Positions 34,267 through 45,300 of a stretch of DNA of 64,000 nucleotides are shown here, piece by piece. How positions within the stretch are numbered: the stretch's first letter is position 1; every line of letters starts with the position of its first letter. Source of the stretch: Lachnospiraceae bacterium (GTDB taxonomy: Bacteria > Bacillota > Clostridia > Lachnospirales > Lachnospiraceae); the NCBI GenBank assembly GCA_016282745.1, contig JAEELL010000146.1:62001-126000 (forward strand), read 5' to 3'. Made by a program: the position numbers and the translations under genes. The notes below the pieces were generated by a model. It was given only the letters and a program-made list of their open reading frames with translations. It was not told where the DNA came from and ran no database searches.

Positions 34267-36087
34267 ATGAAGAAATTGTTTAAAGGAACAGTATTATCGC
34301 TAATGATTGGAATATTATCATTAACAAGCGCAACTACAGCAAAAGCATGGGTGGACGTTTACTTAAACGTGGAAGAAGGACAGACAGCATATTTAACACC
34401 ACTTGGTGTTCCTAGATTAAATCCTTATGGAAGTTACTATTATCAAATGAGTTGGGGAGATTCTTCACATATTGGTACAGTTAATGCACGTTTTTTGGAA
34501 AATCAGAATTTACACGAGTTTGAAGGTGTAAAGACGGGAAATGTAGCGTACTCAGTCAATGAATCTAACCCATATCAGCTTGAAGCACGTTATTTAATTA
34601 GAGTCCATAGTAAAGCAACAGGTTTTGAATTAGAAAGTAACGGGCAAATGAGCAGGGATAATGAGATTTGGTTATATGAGGGAGAAAAGACGACTATAAG
34701 CTGCATAACGCTTCCTTTTAATGCAGAGTGGGAAAATGATGGTAACTTGGAACACCTTAATGCTATTCAAGGCGTGATAGTAGATGAAAATATTAAATAC
34801 GGTAAACCGCCAAAAGGAATCGTAAAAGCAACCGGAAGAAGACCGAGTTGGAAAGCTCCGGCATATTTGGATTTAGAAGCCGAAGGTGCAGGGGATGCTT
34901 ATTTTGGTTTAAATACTGTAGGAAGTGCATTGCCTACAGGAATTAATCCAGGCGGGTTAGGTCAGGGATTTAGAGTATATGTTCGTAAAAAGCCGGAATT
35001 AAAGTTGAGTGGTACAAAAGTTATAACTACTAACAAAAAGATACAAAACGCAATCTCTGCTACGGTCAAGAGCAGTGGCTCAACAACATGTACATGGACT
35101 TCTTCAAACCCGGAAATATTAGAGGTAATTGGAAATGGAACAAATGCAAAGCTCATTTCAAAAGATAAAGAAGGTAAAGTAACAATAACATGCAGCGTAA
35201 ATGATGAGGTGACATTTAACAATCACGCTATAAAGCATGTAACTGAAAGCTATGAAGTTGAAGTAAAAAAAGCTGATATTTTGTTAAACGGAATCAAAAA
35301 CGGCGATACAGTTCTTTTTGACCGAAATAAAGATGTAATGGAAATCCCTGTTAGCGAAGTGGAAGGAAGCACGATAAAATGGACCTCTTCCCTTGATAAC
35401 GTAGCAAGTGTTGAATATAAAAATGGTAAATTGATATTAACCAAAAAAGGTGTTGGCACAACTGAAATAATCGGTATTTCAAGTACTGGTAATGTGTTTA
35501 AATTCTTTGTAAATGTTAAATTTGTTCCAGAAACGCCTCGAATAACAAGCGTAAAGGCTTCTTACGGTACTGTTGTGTTTAACTTTGATGGAACTCTTTA
35601 TGATCGTTATGAATTGGAAATTGGAACCAATATGAATAACTTTGAAGTTATGGCAAGCACTAAGAGCAAATTTGCAAGCGTAAGATTGGTCTTAGGAACA
35701 TATCACGCAAGAGTAAGGTCTTACAAGAAAATAAATAACCAAAACGTATATAGCGATTATTCTGAAGTTGTAACATTTACGGTTGGTAAAAATGGAGTAG
35801 AAGTTGTAAACAGCAGTAAAATCGGCAAGACAAAAATTATTAAAGCAAAAAGAAAAGGCAAGAAAGTAACATTAAAACTCAAAAAAGTAAAAAAGGCTAA
35901 AGGATACCAGATTAAATACTCTTTCTCAAAAAAATTCAAGAAATCAAAGAAAGTATTTGTTAAGAAAGCAAATTCTAAAATCAGGATTAAGAAATCAAAA
36001 AAAGTATTTATTAAGGCAAGGGCTTACAAAGTTGTAAACGGAACAAAAAAGTATGGCAAATGGTCAAAGATAAAAAAAGTTAAATAA
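34267..36087 (+). CDS. Secreted surface protein with Ig-like and Fn3-like domains
   Basis: 606 residues. The signal peptide ends near TTAKAW. The middle has bacterial Ig-like strands (ISATVKSSGSTTCTWTSSNP; IKWTSSLDNVASVEY). The end is a Lys-rich Fn3-like module (KAKGYQIKYSFSKKFKKSKK) seen in many Lachnospiraceae surface proteins. No sortase signal; it may hold the wall by charge. It directly follows the Thr/Glu/Lys protein. Confidence 0.72.
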   Translation: MKKLFKGTVLSLMIGILSLTSATTAKAWVDVYLNVEEGQTAYLTPLGVPRLNPYGSYYYQMSWGDSSHIGTVNARFLENQNLHEFEGVKTGNVAYSVNESNPYQLEARYLIRVHSKATGFELESNGQMSRDNEIWLYEGEKTTISCITLPFNAEWENDGNLEHLNAIQGVIVDENIKYGKPPKGIVKATGRRPSWKAPAYLDLEAEGAGDAYFGLNTVGSALPTGINPGGLGQGFRVYVRKKPELKLSGTKVITTNKKIQNAISATVKSSGSTTCTWTSSNPEILEVIGNGTNAKLISKDKEGKVTITCSVNDEVTFNNHAIKHVTESYEVEVKKADILLNGIKNGDTVLFDRNKDVMEIPVSEVEGSTIKWTSSLDNVASVEYKNGKLILTKKGVGTTEIIGISSTGNVFKFFVNVKFVPETPRITSVKASYGTVVFNFDGTLYDRYELEIGTNMNNFEVMASTKSKFASVRLVLGTYHARVRSYKKINNQNVYSDYSEVVTFTVGKNGVEVVNSSKIGKTKIIKAKRKGKKVTLKLKKVKKAKGYQIKYSFSKKFKKSKKVFVKKANSKIRIKKSKKVFIKARAYKVVNGTKKYGKWSKIKKVK

Positions 36088-36126
36088 TTCTTTAATTAAG
36101 GGTGCATTTTGATAAAATTTTCAAAA

Positions 36127-36141
36127 TGTACCCTTATGTGG
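36127..36141 (+). promoter_or_regulatory. Shared -35-region element before the second surface operon
   Basis: An exact TGTACCCTTATGTGG with TACAAT 13 bases downstream and the ATG at 36197. Confidence 0.75.
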
Positions 36142-36196
36142 TTTTTAGGATGCTTACAATGAAGTAGTAATTATTTATCTGATTGAGGAAAAGCAT

Positions 36197-36676
36197 ATGA
36201 GAAAAATTATCACAACAATTATAATGATTGCCTTATTCTGCACATCCAGTTTTATTGTTCTGGGTAAAGTGGATTATGGGGAAGACGATTCTTTTGTTGT
36301 ATCACAAGAAGAAGATACAACAGTTGTAGAAACAACCACAGAGTTGTTAGCGGAAGTGGTAACGGAAATAGAAACGACAACAGTGGAAGAGACAACAGAA
36401 GAGGAAACTACAATAGAAGTTACAACCGAGAAGAAAAAGGCTAAACAAAAGAAGAAAACTAAGAAAAAACAGGAAGAAACCACAACAACAAAAAAGGAAA
36501 ATCCTGCTAACACTTATCAGAAACCGATAAAACCTGCGACGGAAAAACCGACTGAGCCTAAGCCAACAACAGCTTATGTCGCTCCATCGGTAAATCCAAC
36601 CAAACCAAAGCAAACAGAACCGGCAAAACCGAAAAAGGAAAAATTGGTGCCTGATAATGATGAATATATAGAATAA
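36197..36676 (+). CDS. Membrane-anchored Thr/Glu/Lys/Pro-rich protein
   Basis: 159 residues. Signal-anchor (RKIITTIIMIALFCTSSFIV), then an acidic Thr/Glu run, a Lys run and a Pro/Thr/Lys tail, with no globular domain. It is a shortened paralogue of the protein at 33463. In both operons this kind of gene precedes an Ig/Fn3 surface protein, so the two probably act together. Confidence 0.6.
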   Translation: MRKIITTIIMIALFCTSSFIVLGKVDYGEDDSFVVSQEEDTTVVETTTELLAEVVTEIETTTVEETTEEETTIEVTTEKKKAKQKKKTKKKQEETTTTKKENPANTYQKPIKPATEKPTEPKPTTAYVAPSVNPTKPKQTEPAKPKKEKLVPDNDEYIE

Positions 36677-36690
36677 CAAAGGAGAGAAAG

Positions 36691-38334
36691 ATGAAAAAAC
36701 TATTAATGAAGTACGTGTTTACAACTTTATTGTTAGGATTATTAATATCTGTAAACACAAAAGAAACAAAAGCAATGTCAAGAACAGAAGTCTATTTGGA
36801 AGTTGGAGAATCCTACTCAATTGACATTTCTACAAAAGAACCTGTCCTTGATAATTATGGAGATGAAGACAAGAAAGTTACATCAGCAACCTTTAATAAA
36901 GATAAAACGAAGTTGACGATGAAAGCTCTAGCACAAGGAAACGCAACCTTTTACATTTGCAAGAATGGACAGAAAAAGACAGATAATCGTGTTAGAACTA
37001 TAAAGGTTCATGTGTATCCGGAATCAACCAATTTAACACCAAGTTTAAAGAATAATATCTCGCATGCGGTAAACGATAAAAACAATTATACAAATCAGCC
37101 GGTATATCTTTATAATGGATATTCTTGTGGAATTACAGTTGTAACAGCGAACTGTCCTACAAATGTATCATCGGATACTTCCGGCAAAGCTAAAGCGGTA
37201 GCAGCGTCTTCTATTTACGAGTGCAATTCAGATGGATCCAGCATTACAAACGGTAATTTCCATTTCAGCCCAACCGGTATTTCTGGATTGTATAGGCCGT
37301 TTTATTCTGCAAATTGCAAAGGTTCAAAAACACCTGTTACGACATATATAAGAGGTATGGCTGTGTGGTACTCTTCAACAGGAAAGGAACATTATACAAA
37401 GTTCAAAATTATTACTGTAAAGATTTATCCAAAGCCTTATGTTACTGTAACTGATCAGAACGGTGCTGCAGTATCAACTGCAAATATGACCATTGGCAAT
37501 CCTATGAAGCTTTACGTATCTTTAGCAGGAATGCAGAATAATGAAGTTGTTTCTTCTAAAGAATGCGTTGTTCAGGACGAATCAAAGTTGGATGTTGATG
37601 AAGAAAACGGATATTGGTTGGCAACACCGATAGGAAACACGTGGAATGTTCCCGTTAAGGCAACATTTAAGTATTCAATTAAAAATGAGTTAACACAGAG
37701 AAATTATGACGGATACACAACATTTTCAAAAGTTATAACTTTTAGTATAGGCTCTTTGAAACCTACAAATATCACTGGTGCAACTTGTGGAAAAAACTCA
37801 ATAAGAGTTACGTGGGAGAAAAACAACGAAGCAGCAAGATACAAGTTGTACAGAGCTGATACACCAAATGGTGATTATGACGATATTGCAGAAACAGGCG
37901 ATACGTTTTTTGTGGATGATGATGTAGAAGTAGGTAAGACATATTATTACAGAGTAACTTGTATAGGCTCTGATGGAGATGCAGAGTCGCCTATGTCTGA
38001 ATATCGTGCAGTTAAATTTGTAAAAACGACTACTGGTGGAACAGGTAACAAAGTAACAACAAAATCTAAAAAACTCAAAAAACCGAAATTTACCATTTCA
38101 GCAAGTAATGGCTCTCTGAAAATAAAAATCAAAAAAAAGGCAGGCAAGTACAATGCCAGCGGATTTCAGATAAAGGTTAAAAGAGGAAAAAGAACAATTA
38201 TTAATCCAACTAAATGGAAAAAAACAAGCTTTAAGTTAAAGAATGTTCAAAAAGGCAAGAAATACACAATTTATATTAGGACATATAAAGGTAAGAAAAA
38301 ATCAGCTTGGGTGAAAAAAACTAAAAAGGCGTAA
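36691..38334 (+). CDS. Secreted Fn3-containing surface protein
   Basis: 547 residues. Signal peptide at the start (KKLLMKYVFTTLLLGLLISV). An Fn3 domain lies at about 355-450 (KPTNITGATCGKNSIRVTWE, YYYRVTCIG), followed by a Lys-rich Fn3-like end (YTIYIRTYKGKKKSAWVKK). It is the second surface protein of this layout, behind the 159-residue stalk protein. Confidence 0.68.
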   Translation: MKKLLMKYVFTTLLLGLLISVNTKETKAMSRTEVYLEVGESYSIDISTKEPVLDNYGDEDKKVTSATFNKDKTKLTMKALAQGNATFYICKNGQKKTDNRVRTIKVHVYPESTNLTPSLKNNISHAVNDKNNYTNQPVYLYNGYSCGITVVTANCPTNVSSDTSGKAKAVAASSIYECNSDGSSITNGNFHFSPTGISGLYRPFYSANCKGSKTPVTTYIRGMAVWYSSTGKEHYTKFKIITVKIYPKPYVTVTDQNGAAVSTANMTIGNPMKLYVSLAGMQNNEVVSSKECVVQDESKLDVDEENGYWLATPIGNTWNVPVKATFKYSIKNELTQRNYDGYTTFSKVITFSIGSLKPTNITGATCGKNSIRVTWEKNNEAARYKLYRADTPNGDYDDIAETGDTFFVDDDVEVGKTYYYRVTCIGSDGDAESPMSEYRAVKFVKTTTGGTGNKVTTKSKKLKKPKFTISASNGSLKIKIKKKAGKYNASGFQIKVKRGKRTIINPTKWKKTSFKLKNVQKGKKYTIYIRTYKGKKKSAWVKKTKKA

Positions 38335-38346
38335 AGGAGAAACAAG

Positions 38347-38859
38347 ATGAAAGTTATAAACACGGACAAAATAGAAAAATACAAGGAGCAATTAAAACAG
38401 TTTGTAATGGAAGCCAGTGAATACGAACCGCTAGAAAAATGCAGAAAATTGTTGTTCGGAAGTTGTGCCGTGTTTGTACTTTCATTTTTTGCATTAATAG
38501 TGTCACTCTTTAAGTACCGTGAATATGCAGATATGCTATTTACAGTAATGATAATTTGCTTTTTATGCTTAGTTTTTTCAACTATAGCTGGAATGAGAAT
38601 GATTAATGATCTTGAAGAGGGAAATGTAAGGAGCTTAATAATCACAGTTATAAAGGCAGCCAAGATTAATCTGATGGGAAAAATTGAAGCGGTAACAGAT
38701 AATGAAGAAAATTTAGAATTCATCGTAGAGTCAGATATTAAATTAAAAAAGGACAGAAAGTATAAGATTTATTTTTATGATCGAGCTGATGGAAACTTGG
38801 TTATAACTTATGCAAAGCAAGTGTCCGGGAATTTAATGAAAGCTCAGGAGAATGAGTAG
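38347..38859 (+). CDS. Unknown protein with two membrane helices
   Basis: 170 residues. A cytoplasmic N-terminus is followed by helices at about 38-58 and 64-84 and a soluble C-terminal domain with beta pattern (LMGKIEAVTDNEENLEFIVE). GGAG precedes the ATG, and it follows the surface-protein gene by 12 bases. Not recognised. Confidence 0.55.
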   Translation: MKVINTDKIEKYKEQLKQFVMEASEYEPLEKCRKLLFGSCAVFVLSFFALIVSLFKYREYADMLFTVMIICFLCLVFSTIAGMRMINDLEEGNVRSLIITVIKAAKINLMGKIEAVTDNEENLEFIVESDIKLKKDRKYKIYFYDRADGNLVITYAKQVSGNLMKAQENE

Positions 38860-38887
38860 GACAAGAGGCGAAAAGGAGGATGTATTT

Positions 38888-39466
38888 ATGCTAAATATTG
38901 AAAAAGATTTATTTGAAAAAAAATGGGAGGTAATAGAGAAAGCAGCTAATGAGCTAATCGAAAGTTCAAGCAAGAAAATTTCTTTTTCTGACGAAAAAGA
39001 AGCAGAAGATTGTAAAAAGTTGTTGTCATTTTACATGGCCGTTCAAACTGTACGAAATGCAGAAAAATGTGAATCAAAATTCCCTAAATTTGAGCTTTTA
39101 TGGTTGAAAGACATTTGTGAAGAATTTTGTGTTCCGTTTATACATAAGAATAATGCTCCAGTTTATATAAAACTTAATAAGTCTCATTGTTATTTCATAT
39201 CAGGAGATTGGGAAAAAGAATGGGAAGAATGTATTTCGTTCTTTTATGACATTGTAAACACAGATGAAGAGTTCAAGGGAAAATGCTCTATTGAGTTTAT
39301 AACAAAAGAGTTGATTTTGAATTGCTGCAATAGAGTTTTTTATGAATGTTGGCCAGAACATCAACCTGTTGCAAACAAAACATATTGGGAAGTTTTTGCA
39401 GAGAAACCAAAGAAACGTCGCAGTTTTGTAGAGGAATACGAGGCGGAGAAGGCTATGTACAACTAA
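38888..39466 (+). CDS. Unknown 192-residue protein
   Basis: Not recognised. The start at 38888 has AAAAGGAGG nine bases upstream. Soluble, helical, Cys-containing and acidic. It ends just before a long hairpin. Confidence 0.55.
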   Translation: MLNIEKDLFEKKWEVIEKAANELIESSSKKISFSDEKEAEDCKKLLSFYMAVQTVRNAEKCESKFPKFELLWLKDICEEFCVPFIHKNNAPVYIKLNKSHCYFISGDWEKEWEECISFFYDIVNTDEEFKGKCSIEFITKELILNCCNRVFYECWPEHQPVANKTYWEVFAEKPKKRRSFVEEYEAEKAMYN

Positions 39467-39475
39467 AAAAGAATT

Positions 39476-39510
39476 TTCAGAACGTATACAGAGATTGTAT
39501 GCGTTCTGAA
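39476..39510 (+). terminator. Fourteen-bp hairpin between two genes, probable attenuator
   Basis: TTCAGAACGTATAC pairs with GTATGCGTTCTGAA (one G-U) around AGAGATT; only a weak AT tail follows. It may be a leaky terminator or RNA-stability element. Confidence 0.55.
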
Positions 39511-39528
39511 TTTATAAAAGAGGTTCAG

Positions 39529-39801
39529 ATGAAAGTAATAAAAGAAAATGATTTTACAAGTGATACAAAAGTATATTTTGAACATAATATAGCTATCGGC
39601 GGTTATACATACCTTGTTATTTTTGGAAGACACATAAACGGTGGTTTTATCTGTGTCCCGAATTGGAAGTGGGGATGCGAAGCATCTGATTTGCAATATT
39701 CATCCGGTTATAATAAAGAAAAATTGATGGCTGCCGGAGCTAATGAAGAAGTAGCGGAACAAATAGCGAGATACATAGAAGAATGGTTAGAAGAAAATTG
39801 A
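39529..39801 (+). CDS. Unknown 90-residue protein, DUF6618-like
   Basis: The ATG at 39529 follows AAGAGG. The YLVIFGRHINGGFICVPNWK segment and the AEQIARYIEEW end resemble small conserved proteins of Firmicute mobile elements (DUF6618-like, from memory). Function unknown. Confidence 0.5.
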   Translation: MKVIKENDFTSDTKVYFEHNIAIGGYTYLVIFGRHINGGFICVPNWKWGCEASDLQYSSGYNKEKLMAAGANEEVAEQIARYIEEWLEEN

Positions 39802-39841
39802 GTTATTGTATCTTGGAAAAAAGTAAGCGAGGGTTATATTA

Positions 39842-40393
39842 ATGAAAAATAAAACAAGAAAAAAATACATTCCTCTTTTTTATGATGGCGGTTACTCTAG
39901 TGATGATAATTTTATTTGTTACTACGTAGAAGGAACTTATAATAAATATGGGCTTAGATATGTTGATGACATTGCATGTAATGTAGCCCCTAAGAATGTG
40001 TGCTTGAAAGGTTTAAGATATAGTCGTCCTCCGTTTGCATATAATAGCTATGAGGAAATGATGATGGATGTAAAGAAAAGATATACTGCTCAAAGAGTGG
40101 CAGAAAATGCTGGCAACACTAAAAAAGAAGCTGTATATCTTGTTTTGAATCTTGACAAGGAAGGTAATCTTAAATCAGATCCGTTTGACTTTGACGGATA
40201 TGTGACTAAGCATGGTAGTATCTTTAGAATAACTAGCAGCGGAACAAATGATGGAAGCAAAAACATTAAGCTAACAGATGAAAACAAGCATTTAGTTTTC
40301 CCAAACATTGTTAAAGCTGCAGATTATGTGCAGGAAAATTATGGTGACTGGGCAATGTTTCATTACTTAAAAAGTATACCAGGGGCATTGTAA
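39842..40393 (+). CDS. Unknown 183-residue protein
   Basis: Not recognised. Tyr-rich alpha/beta protein without membrane segments. A GCGAGGG site lies upstream. Followed after 16 bases by the next unknown gene. Confidence 0.55.
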   Translation: MKNKTRKKYIPLFYDGGYSSDDNFICYYVEGTYNKYGLRYVDDIACNVAPKNVCLKGLRYSRPPFAYNSYEEMMMDVKKRYTAQRVAENAGNTKKEAVYLVLNLDKEGNLKSDPFDFDGYVTKHGSIFRITSSGTNDGSKNIKLTDENKHLVFPNIVKAADYVQENYGDWAMFHYLKSIPGAL

Positions 40394-40409
40394 CAAGGAG
40401 GATGATTTT

Positions 40410-40847
40410 ATGGATATATTAAAGAGTAATATAAGTATATTCCTTCCTGACGATATCAATAATGAACTTTTGCAAGGTTACGGTGGTTGCTATTGTATTC
40501 TTAATACGGACACATGGCAAATGTATTCATATACTAAGCGAAGAATCCATGAACCGGTATTTTGTAATATATCTGATGAAAATGTAAAATTATATGAAAC
40601 CGATGAAGGCGCAATAAATTCTGCTTCAAGAATAATATCAAACAACCCAACAATAAATCTATGTGTAACATATTATGGCTTAGCATTAAGCAATTATTTC
40701 AAAGCGGGACTGATTTTAAAAGAAAAGATAAAAAAGAGTGATGGAAATACGGTTGTTCTTGGAAAAGTCGGTGAAGGGAAAGTACAAGTACAGTTAAGAA
40801 ATCTTATAAATAATAATAGTGAGGAACACATCCACAAAAGCAGTTAA
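40410..40847 (+). CDS. Unknown 145-residue protein
   Basis: Not recognised. AAGGAGGATGATTTT precedes the ATG. Soluble, with a basic C-terminal part. Its end overlaps a terminator hairpin. Confidence 0.55.
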   Translation: MDILKSNISIFLPDDINNELLQGYGGCYCILNTDTWQMYSYTKRRIHEPVFCNISDENVKLYETDEGAINSASRIISNNPTINLCVTYYGLALSNYFKAGLILKEKIKKSDGNTVVLGKVGEGKVQVQLRNLINNNSEEHIHKSS

Positions 40848-40866
40848 ATCTGAACTGTCTTTTTTC
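40837..40866 (+). terminator. Intrinsic terminator overlapping the stop codon
   Basis: AAAAGCAGTT pairs with AACTGTCTTTT and a T-run follows. The remaining gap to 41005 is AT-rich with a TGTAAACACGAG word and no gene. Confidence 0.7.
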
Positions 40867-41005
40867 TACGATTAAAGAAATTTATAAACAGAACACAAAA
40901 GTTACACCTATTTGTAAACACGAGTGGTATACTAAATACATCGAGAAGATATAATAATTTTTTCATTTAAGACAAAAATAATGTACTGAAGTGGAGGTAA
41001 TTAAG

Positions 41006-42247
41006 ATGAAGAATTTAAGGGAAAAAATTAGTAAATTAACATTTGTGTTTACAGTTATTGCATTATCACTTGCAATCTGTAAACCGATTGATGTAAAAGC
41101 AGCAACACCATACTTTGTATCGCACGTGGCTTATGATACAAACCTTGTAGCACATACGGTTGATGATAGCGATTTGGTAAATGTGATTTCAGATCCGGAA
41201 ACTGGAGCTATCTACATTTACAAATCAATTACTTACGGAACAACAATGTATTGCGACTTAAAAGGTAATATTGAGAAAGTAAAAGATTCCAACGGAAAAG
41301 TATTAAAGGATTTTACAAAAGAACCGGAAACAACAAAGTCAGAAGCAGGAGAAATGCAGACAACTGCTCAGGCAACTACAGCGAACACAACTAAGTATGG
41401 AGAATGGAGTGCAAAAGGTAAGAAGCCAACTTATAAGAAGATTAAGAAAACTTACAAAGGAACTGTATATAGTAAAAAGAAACATAAATGGGTTGATGGT
41501 AAGGTTAAATATACTTATGGGTACAAGATTACCTGGGGAAAAACAAGTAATGCAAAAGGATACCTTGTTCAGAGATACGCTCCTGCTGAAAAGAAATGGG
41601 TAACTCTGAAAACAACAAAGAGCAATAAGAAGAGCAAGAGAGTATATACACTTACAGATACAATGAAATGCACAGTAAAGATTAGAGTAGTACCATATAA
41701 GAATGTAAATGGGAAAAAAGTGTATGGAACACCTTCAAAAACAAAGAAATTCACAAGTCAGTTCTGTACAAAACTGAGTGATAATGGTTGGTGCAGAAAA
41801 GAGTATACAGATAAATTCTTTAATGAATATGCTTTTTGCTATCAGAATGAAGTTAGAAAAAGCGTAGGCGTAAAACCATTAAAGTGGAGCAATGTGCTTT
41901 ATGAAATAGGAGTATATCGTTTAAAAACAAGCGGTTATGATGGGCACAAAAATATTACAAGAGATCTTGTGGATTTTTGCAAAAAAGAAGGAATAGGTGA
42001 TAATAAAAAATATCCTTTACAATATTACGTAGAAAATTTAACTACAACAATAGAAAGTTTTAAAAGCCCAATAGATTCTTGGAAAACAAGCGAAGGGCAT
42101 TATCGCCAAATGATAAACACTGAAAATTTGAGCGGCGCTATAGTAATAATGAGAGGCAATGATTTGAGCGATGAACCTCATGAAGGAAGCATAGGAACAT
42201 ATGGAAAGAATGAGGATTTTGACCAGTATTTCAATTCTTTAAAGTAA
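41006..42247 (+). CDS. Secreted CAP/SCP-domain surface protein
   Basis: 413 residues from the ATG at 41006 (GGAGG upstream). A signal peptide ends near DVKAAT. Residues 135-255 form a Lys/Tyr-rich Fn3-like module (KKTYKGTVYSKKKHKWVDG). The C-terminal CAP domain has KPLKWSNVLYEIG, DGHKNITRD and SEGHYRQMIN. CAP proteins are secreted and bind lipids or host partners; the exact role here is unknown. Confidence 0.78.
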   Translation: MKNLREKISKLTFVFTVIALSLAICKPIDVKAATPYFVSHVAYDTNLVAHTVDDSDLVNVISDPETGAIYIYKSITYGTTMYCDLKGNIEKVKDSNGKVLKDFTKEPETTKSEAGEMQTTAQATTANTTKYGEWSAKGKKPTYKKIKKTYKGTVYSKKKHKWVDGKVKYTYGYKITWGKTSNAKGYLVQRYAPAEKKWVTLKTTKSNKKSKRVYTLTDTMKCTVKIRVVPYKNVNGKKVYGTPSKTKKFTSQFCTKLSDNGWCRKEYTDKFFNEYAFCYQNEVRKSVGVKPLKWSNVLYEIGVYRLKTSGYDGHKNITRDLVDFCKKEGIGDNKKYPLQYYVENLTTTIESFKSPIDSWKTSEGHYRQMINTENLSGAIVIMRGNDLSDEPHEGSIGTYGKNEDFDQYFNSLK

Positions 42248-42252
42248 ATTAT

Positions 42253-42286
42253 AAACAGGGGCTTTTTAGTAGCCTCTGTTTTTTTG
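42253..42286 (+). terminator. Intrinsic terminator after the CAP gene
   Basis: AACAGGGGCT pairs with AGCCTCTGTT, and seven Ts follow. Confidence 0.78.
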
Positions 42287-42313
42287 ACAAAAAATAGAAA
42301 AAATTTATAAAAG

Positions 42314-42327
42314 TACCCTTATGTGGT
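42314..42327 (+). promoter_or_regulatory. Shared -35-region element before the adhesin gene
   Basis: GTACCCTTATGTGG with TATACT 14 bases downstream, about 50 bases before the ribosome site of the adhesin. Confidence 0.75.
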
Positions 42328-42397
42328 TATTTTCATGTTGTATACTCCCCCTATCGGTTAAATAAAACCATAATATATCATAGGAGGAAAGGTAAAA

Positions 42398-45300
42398 GTG
42401 AAGAAACTTAAAAGAATTATTTCAACGATGTTGGCACTGGTATTAACAGTTACTATTTTACCTCAAACGAGCGTAGTAGATGTTAATGCGGCAGAAATCA
42501 AAGCAACAGCATCTTTGCCGGTTCTTGGGTATACCAAAACACCCACCCAAATTGGAGGAAAAGAACAGGACGAAAAGTGGTTGCAGACAAATTTGAAAAT
42601 TGGAGAAAGCAGTAAAAATACCAGAGTGTTCTGTTTAGATTTAGGAGAAACTTGCCGAACAGGTGATGAGTATTCGGTAAATTATAACGGAACTAGTTCG
42701 TGGAATACTTGGACCACAGCAAGCACAAATACAAAGCATAAATTATATACTTACATTGCTCACTGGTATTGCAATAAAGTATCAAACAAAAGATGGATTT
42801 ATGCTCAAGCGCTCATATGGTCTGTAAGAGAAGGTTATACATCAAAGGATCAGTTAAAAGCTGTTATAAAACAATTAATTGACGATCCAGTTGTTTCAGG
42901 CTCGACGAATTATGGAGCAGATGCAACAACTGAAGCATTATATAATCAGATTTTTGATGGTGATGCCTATAGCGTAGATTATAGGGTGTGGAAAAACGAA
43001 AATAACAATAGACAGGATTTAATTGAATTCAAAAAAGATGAAGATATAGTAGATTGGACAACCCTTACAAGGGAAAAGAAATACAGACAGCGTGTTACTG
43101 TATACAAGAAGGACGAGTTTTCAAATCCATTACCAAATGTTCAGTTCACATTGACTATTAAAAATATAATGGAGCTTGATAATTTAAAGGCTGGAAATGG
43201 AGACAGTGCTGAAACGATTGATGGTGATGATATTAAAGCAAACACTTTTTCATCAACAGTCACAACGGGAAATAACGGCCTTGCATATTGGAAAATAACG
43301 TATGGTATCGAATCAAAAGAAATTGGCTACGTAAAAGCTGCCAAGCTTGAAAAAATGAATGCAGACCAGAAAAACCTTGTTATACAACAAATGAATGCGC
43401 AGGATATTCCTCATCCAGATTCACTGAAATATGATGATGCTGTTACCATGGCAAATACTAGCATTAATAATCAGTTTAATAAAATCAGCAACAAGTATAC
43501 ATTAAAAGAAGACAGCACTGGTAACACGAACATTCTTGTTTCACCGGAGTATGCAAGTGGAAAGGCTTTTGCATTAGGCTCAAATTACTCATGGATGAAA
43601 GCAGATGATGGTTGGCCAGATGTAACAGATAAGTCATATTGGAATTATCAGAAAGCATATGTTATCAATCCGATTACTAATAATCATAAGAAAATCACTA
43701 TAAACGTAAAGAAGAGTGATGATAACTCTTCAGACGGAACGCCTAGAGGCGACTTGTCGTTAGCTAATGCAGAATTTAGATTTTATGATGACCAGAACTG
43801 CACTAAGGTATCTACGGTATACAACAGCAATGGAACCTCAAAGACTTGCCCTGTTTACAAGACGGACTCTAAAGGTGAGTTAAGAACAGATTATCTTATT
43901 TCTGGAAACACATATTGGGTAAAAGAAATTAAGGCACCTGAAGGATATAAAGTAGATCCGACTCCAAAGAGCGTAAAGGTTACATCAAACAGCAGTGCAG
44001 AATTTTCTAACTCAACAATTACTGTTCCTGTAACTGAAACATCATATAAGGGGACATTTGAACTTACAAAATATCACGCATTACAGAAAACAGGAGAAAT
44101 TTCTTCCGAATCAATTATTGATGGTCTTTCACCAGAAGAAGGAGCACAGTTCCAAGTATATCTGAAGAGCAGAGGTTCTTACGATGCGGCAAAGGCAGAA
44201 GAAAAAGACCTTTTAATATGTGATAAGAATGGATACGCAAAGACAAAAAAATTACCATATGGTACTTATGTAGTACATCAGATTGGTACAGGAACAAATC
44301 CAGATGGAACAGAAGTTGATGCAGAAATGATTTTGGATCAGGAGTTCAAGATTCTTGAAGATGGACAGGAAATCAAAAAAGCGTATGTAAACGAAGATTT
44401 TTCAGCATATCTTAGGGTTGTAAAGAAATTAAAAGAAACAAATGAAACTGTACTTAAAGCAAATACTTCATACGAGATTTACAAAGTAGCAGTAGATGGA
44501 ACAGAAACAAAAGTTGAACAGGAATATGTAGATAACGAAGAAATTAAGACAACAAGCGTGTTTACAACTGATGAAACAGGTCTTATCGAAACTTACAAAC
44601 CATTAATTTATGGTACTTACAGAATTTACGAAATTGAAGGTGCAGAAGGAACACATAAGTTCCAGGATTATATTGAAATAAAAATCAGCTCAAAGAATGG
44701 TCTTAGCAAGCAGTTTACCGATGCAGAAGGTAATACGTATTATGAAGCTCAGATTGAATATGTAAATGACTCAACAAAGGGTGTGTTTACAATCGCTAAG
44801 ACAGGAGAGAAACTTGTAAGCTTTTCAGCAGAAGACGGTTTTAAATATGAGCAGGCTTCTCTTGATAATGCAGTATTCAAGCTCTATGCATCTGAGGACA
44901 TTATGACAGCAGATGGACAGGGAACAACATGGTTTAAGGAAGGCGATTTAGTAGCTACTATTACAACAGGTAAGGGAGCTGAGTTTACAAGTGATTGTAA
45001 CGGAATATGTTCTTTTGAGAAAATGAAAAATGGAGATATTAAATTATTCCTTCCACTTGGAACATATCACGTTACAGAATCTGATGCCCCTTATGGTTAC
45101 TTTGTTGCAGACGAAGAATCAAACGATTATGAGTTAAAATTTGTTTGGGAAAACTTTATTGATCCAACAGTAAATAACTCAACAACAGCAACTAACGAAA
45201 ACAGTGTATTAGAAGTTGTAAACTCAAGAAAGACAGCAAACCTTTCTATCTACAAAGGAACTAAAGATAAGAAAGAAATGGCTGTTGAAGGTTGTGTTTA

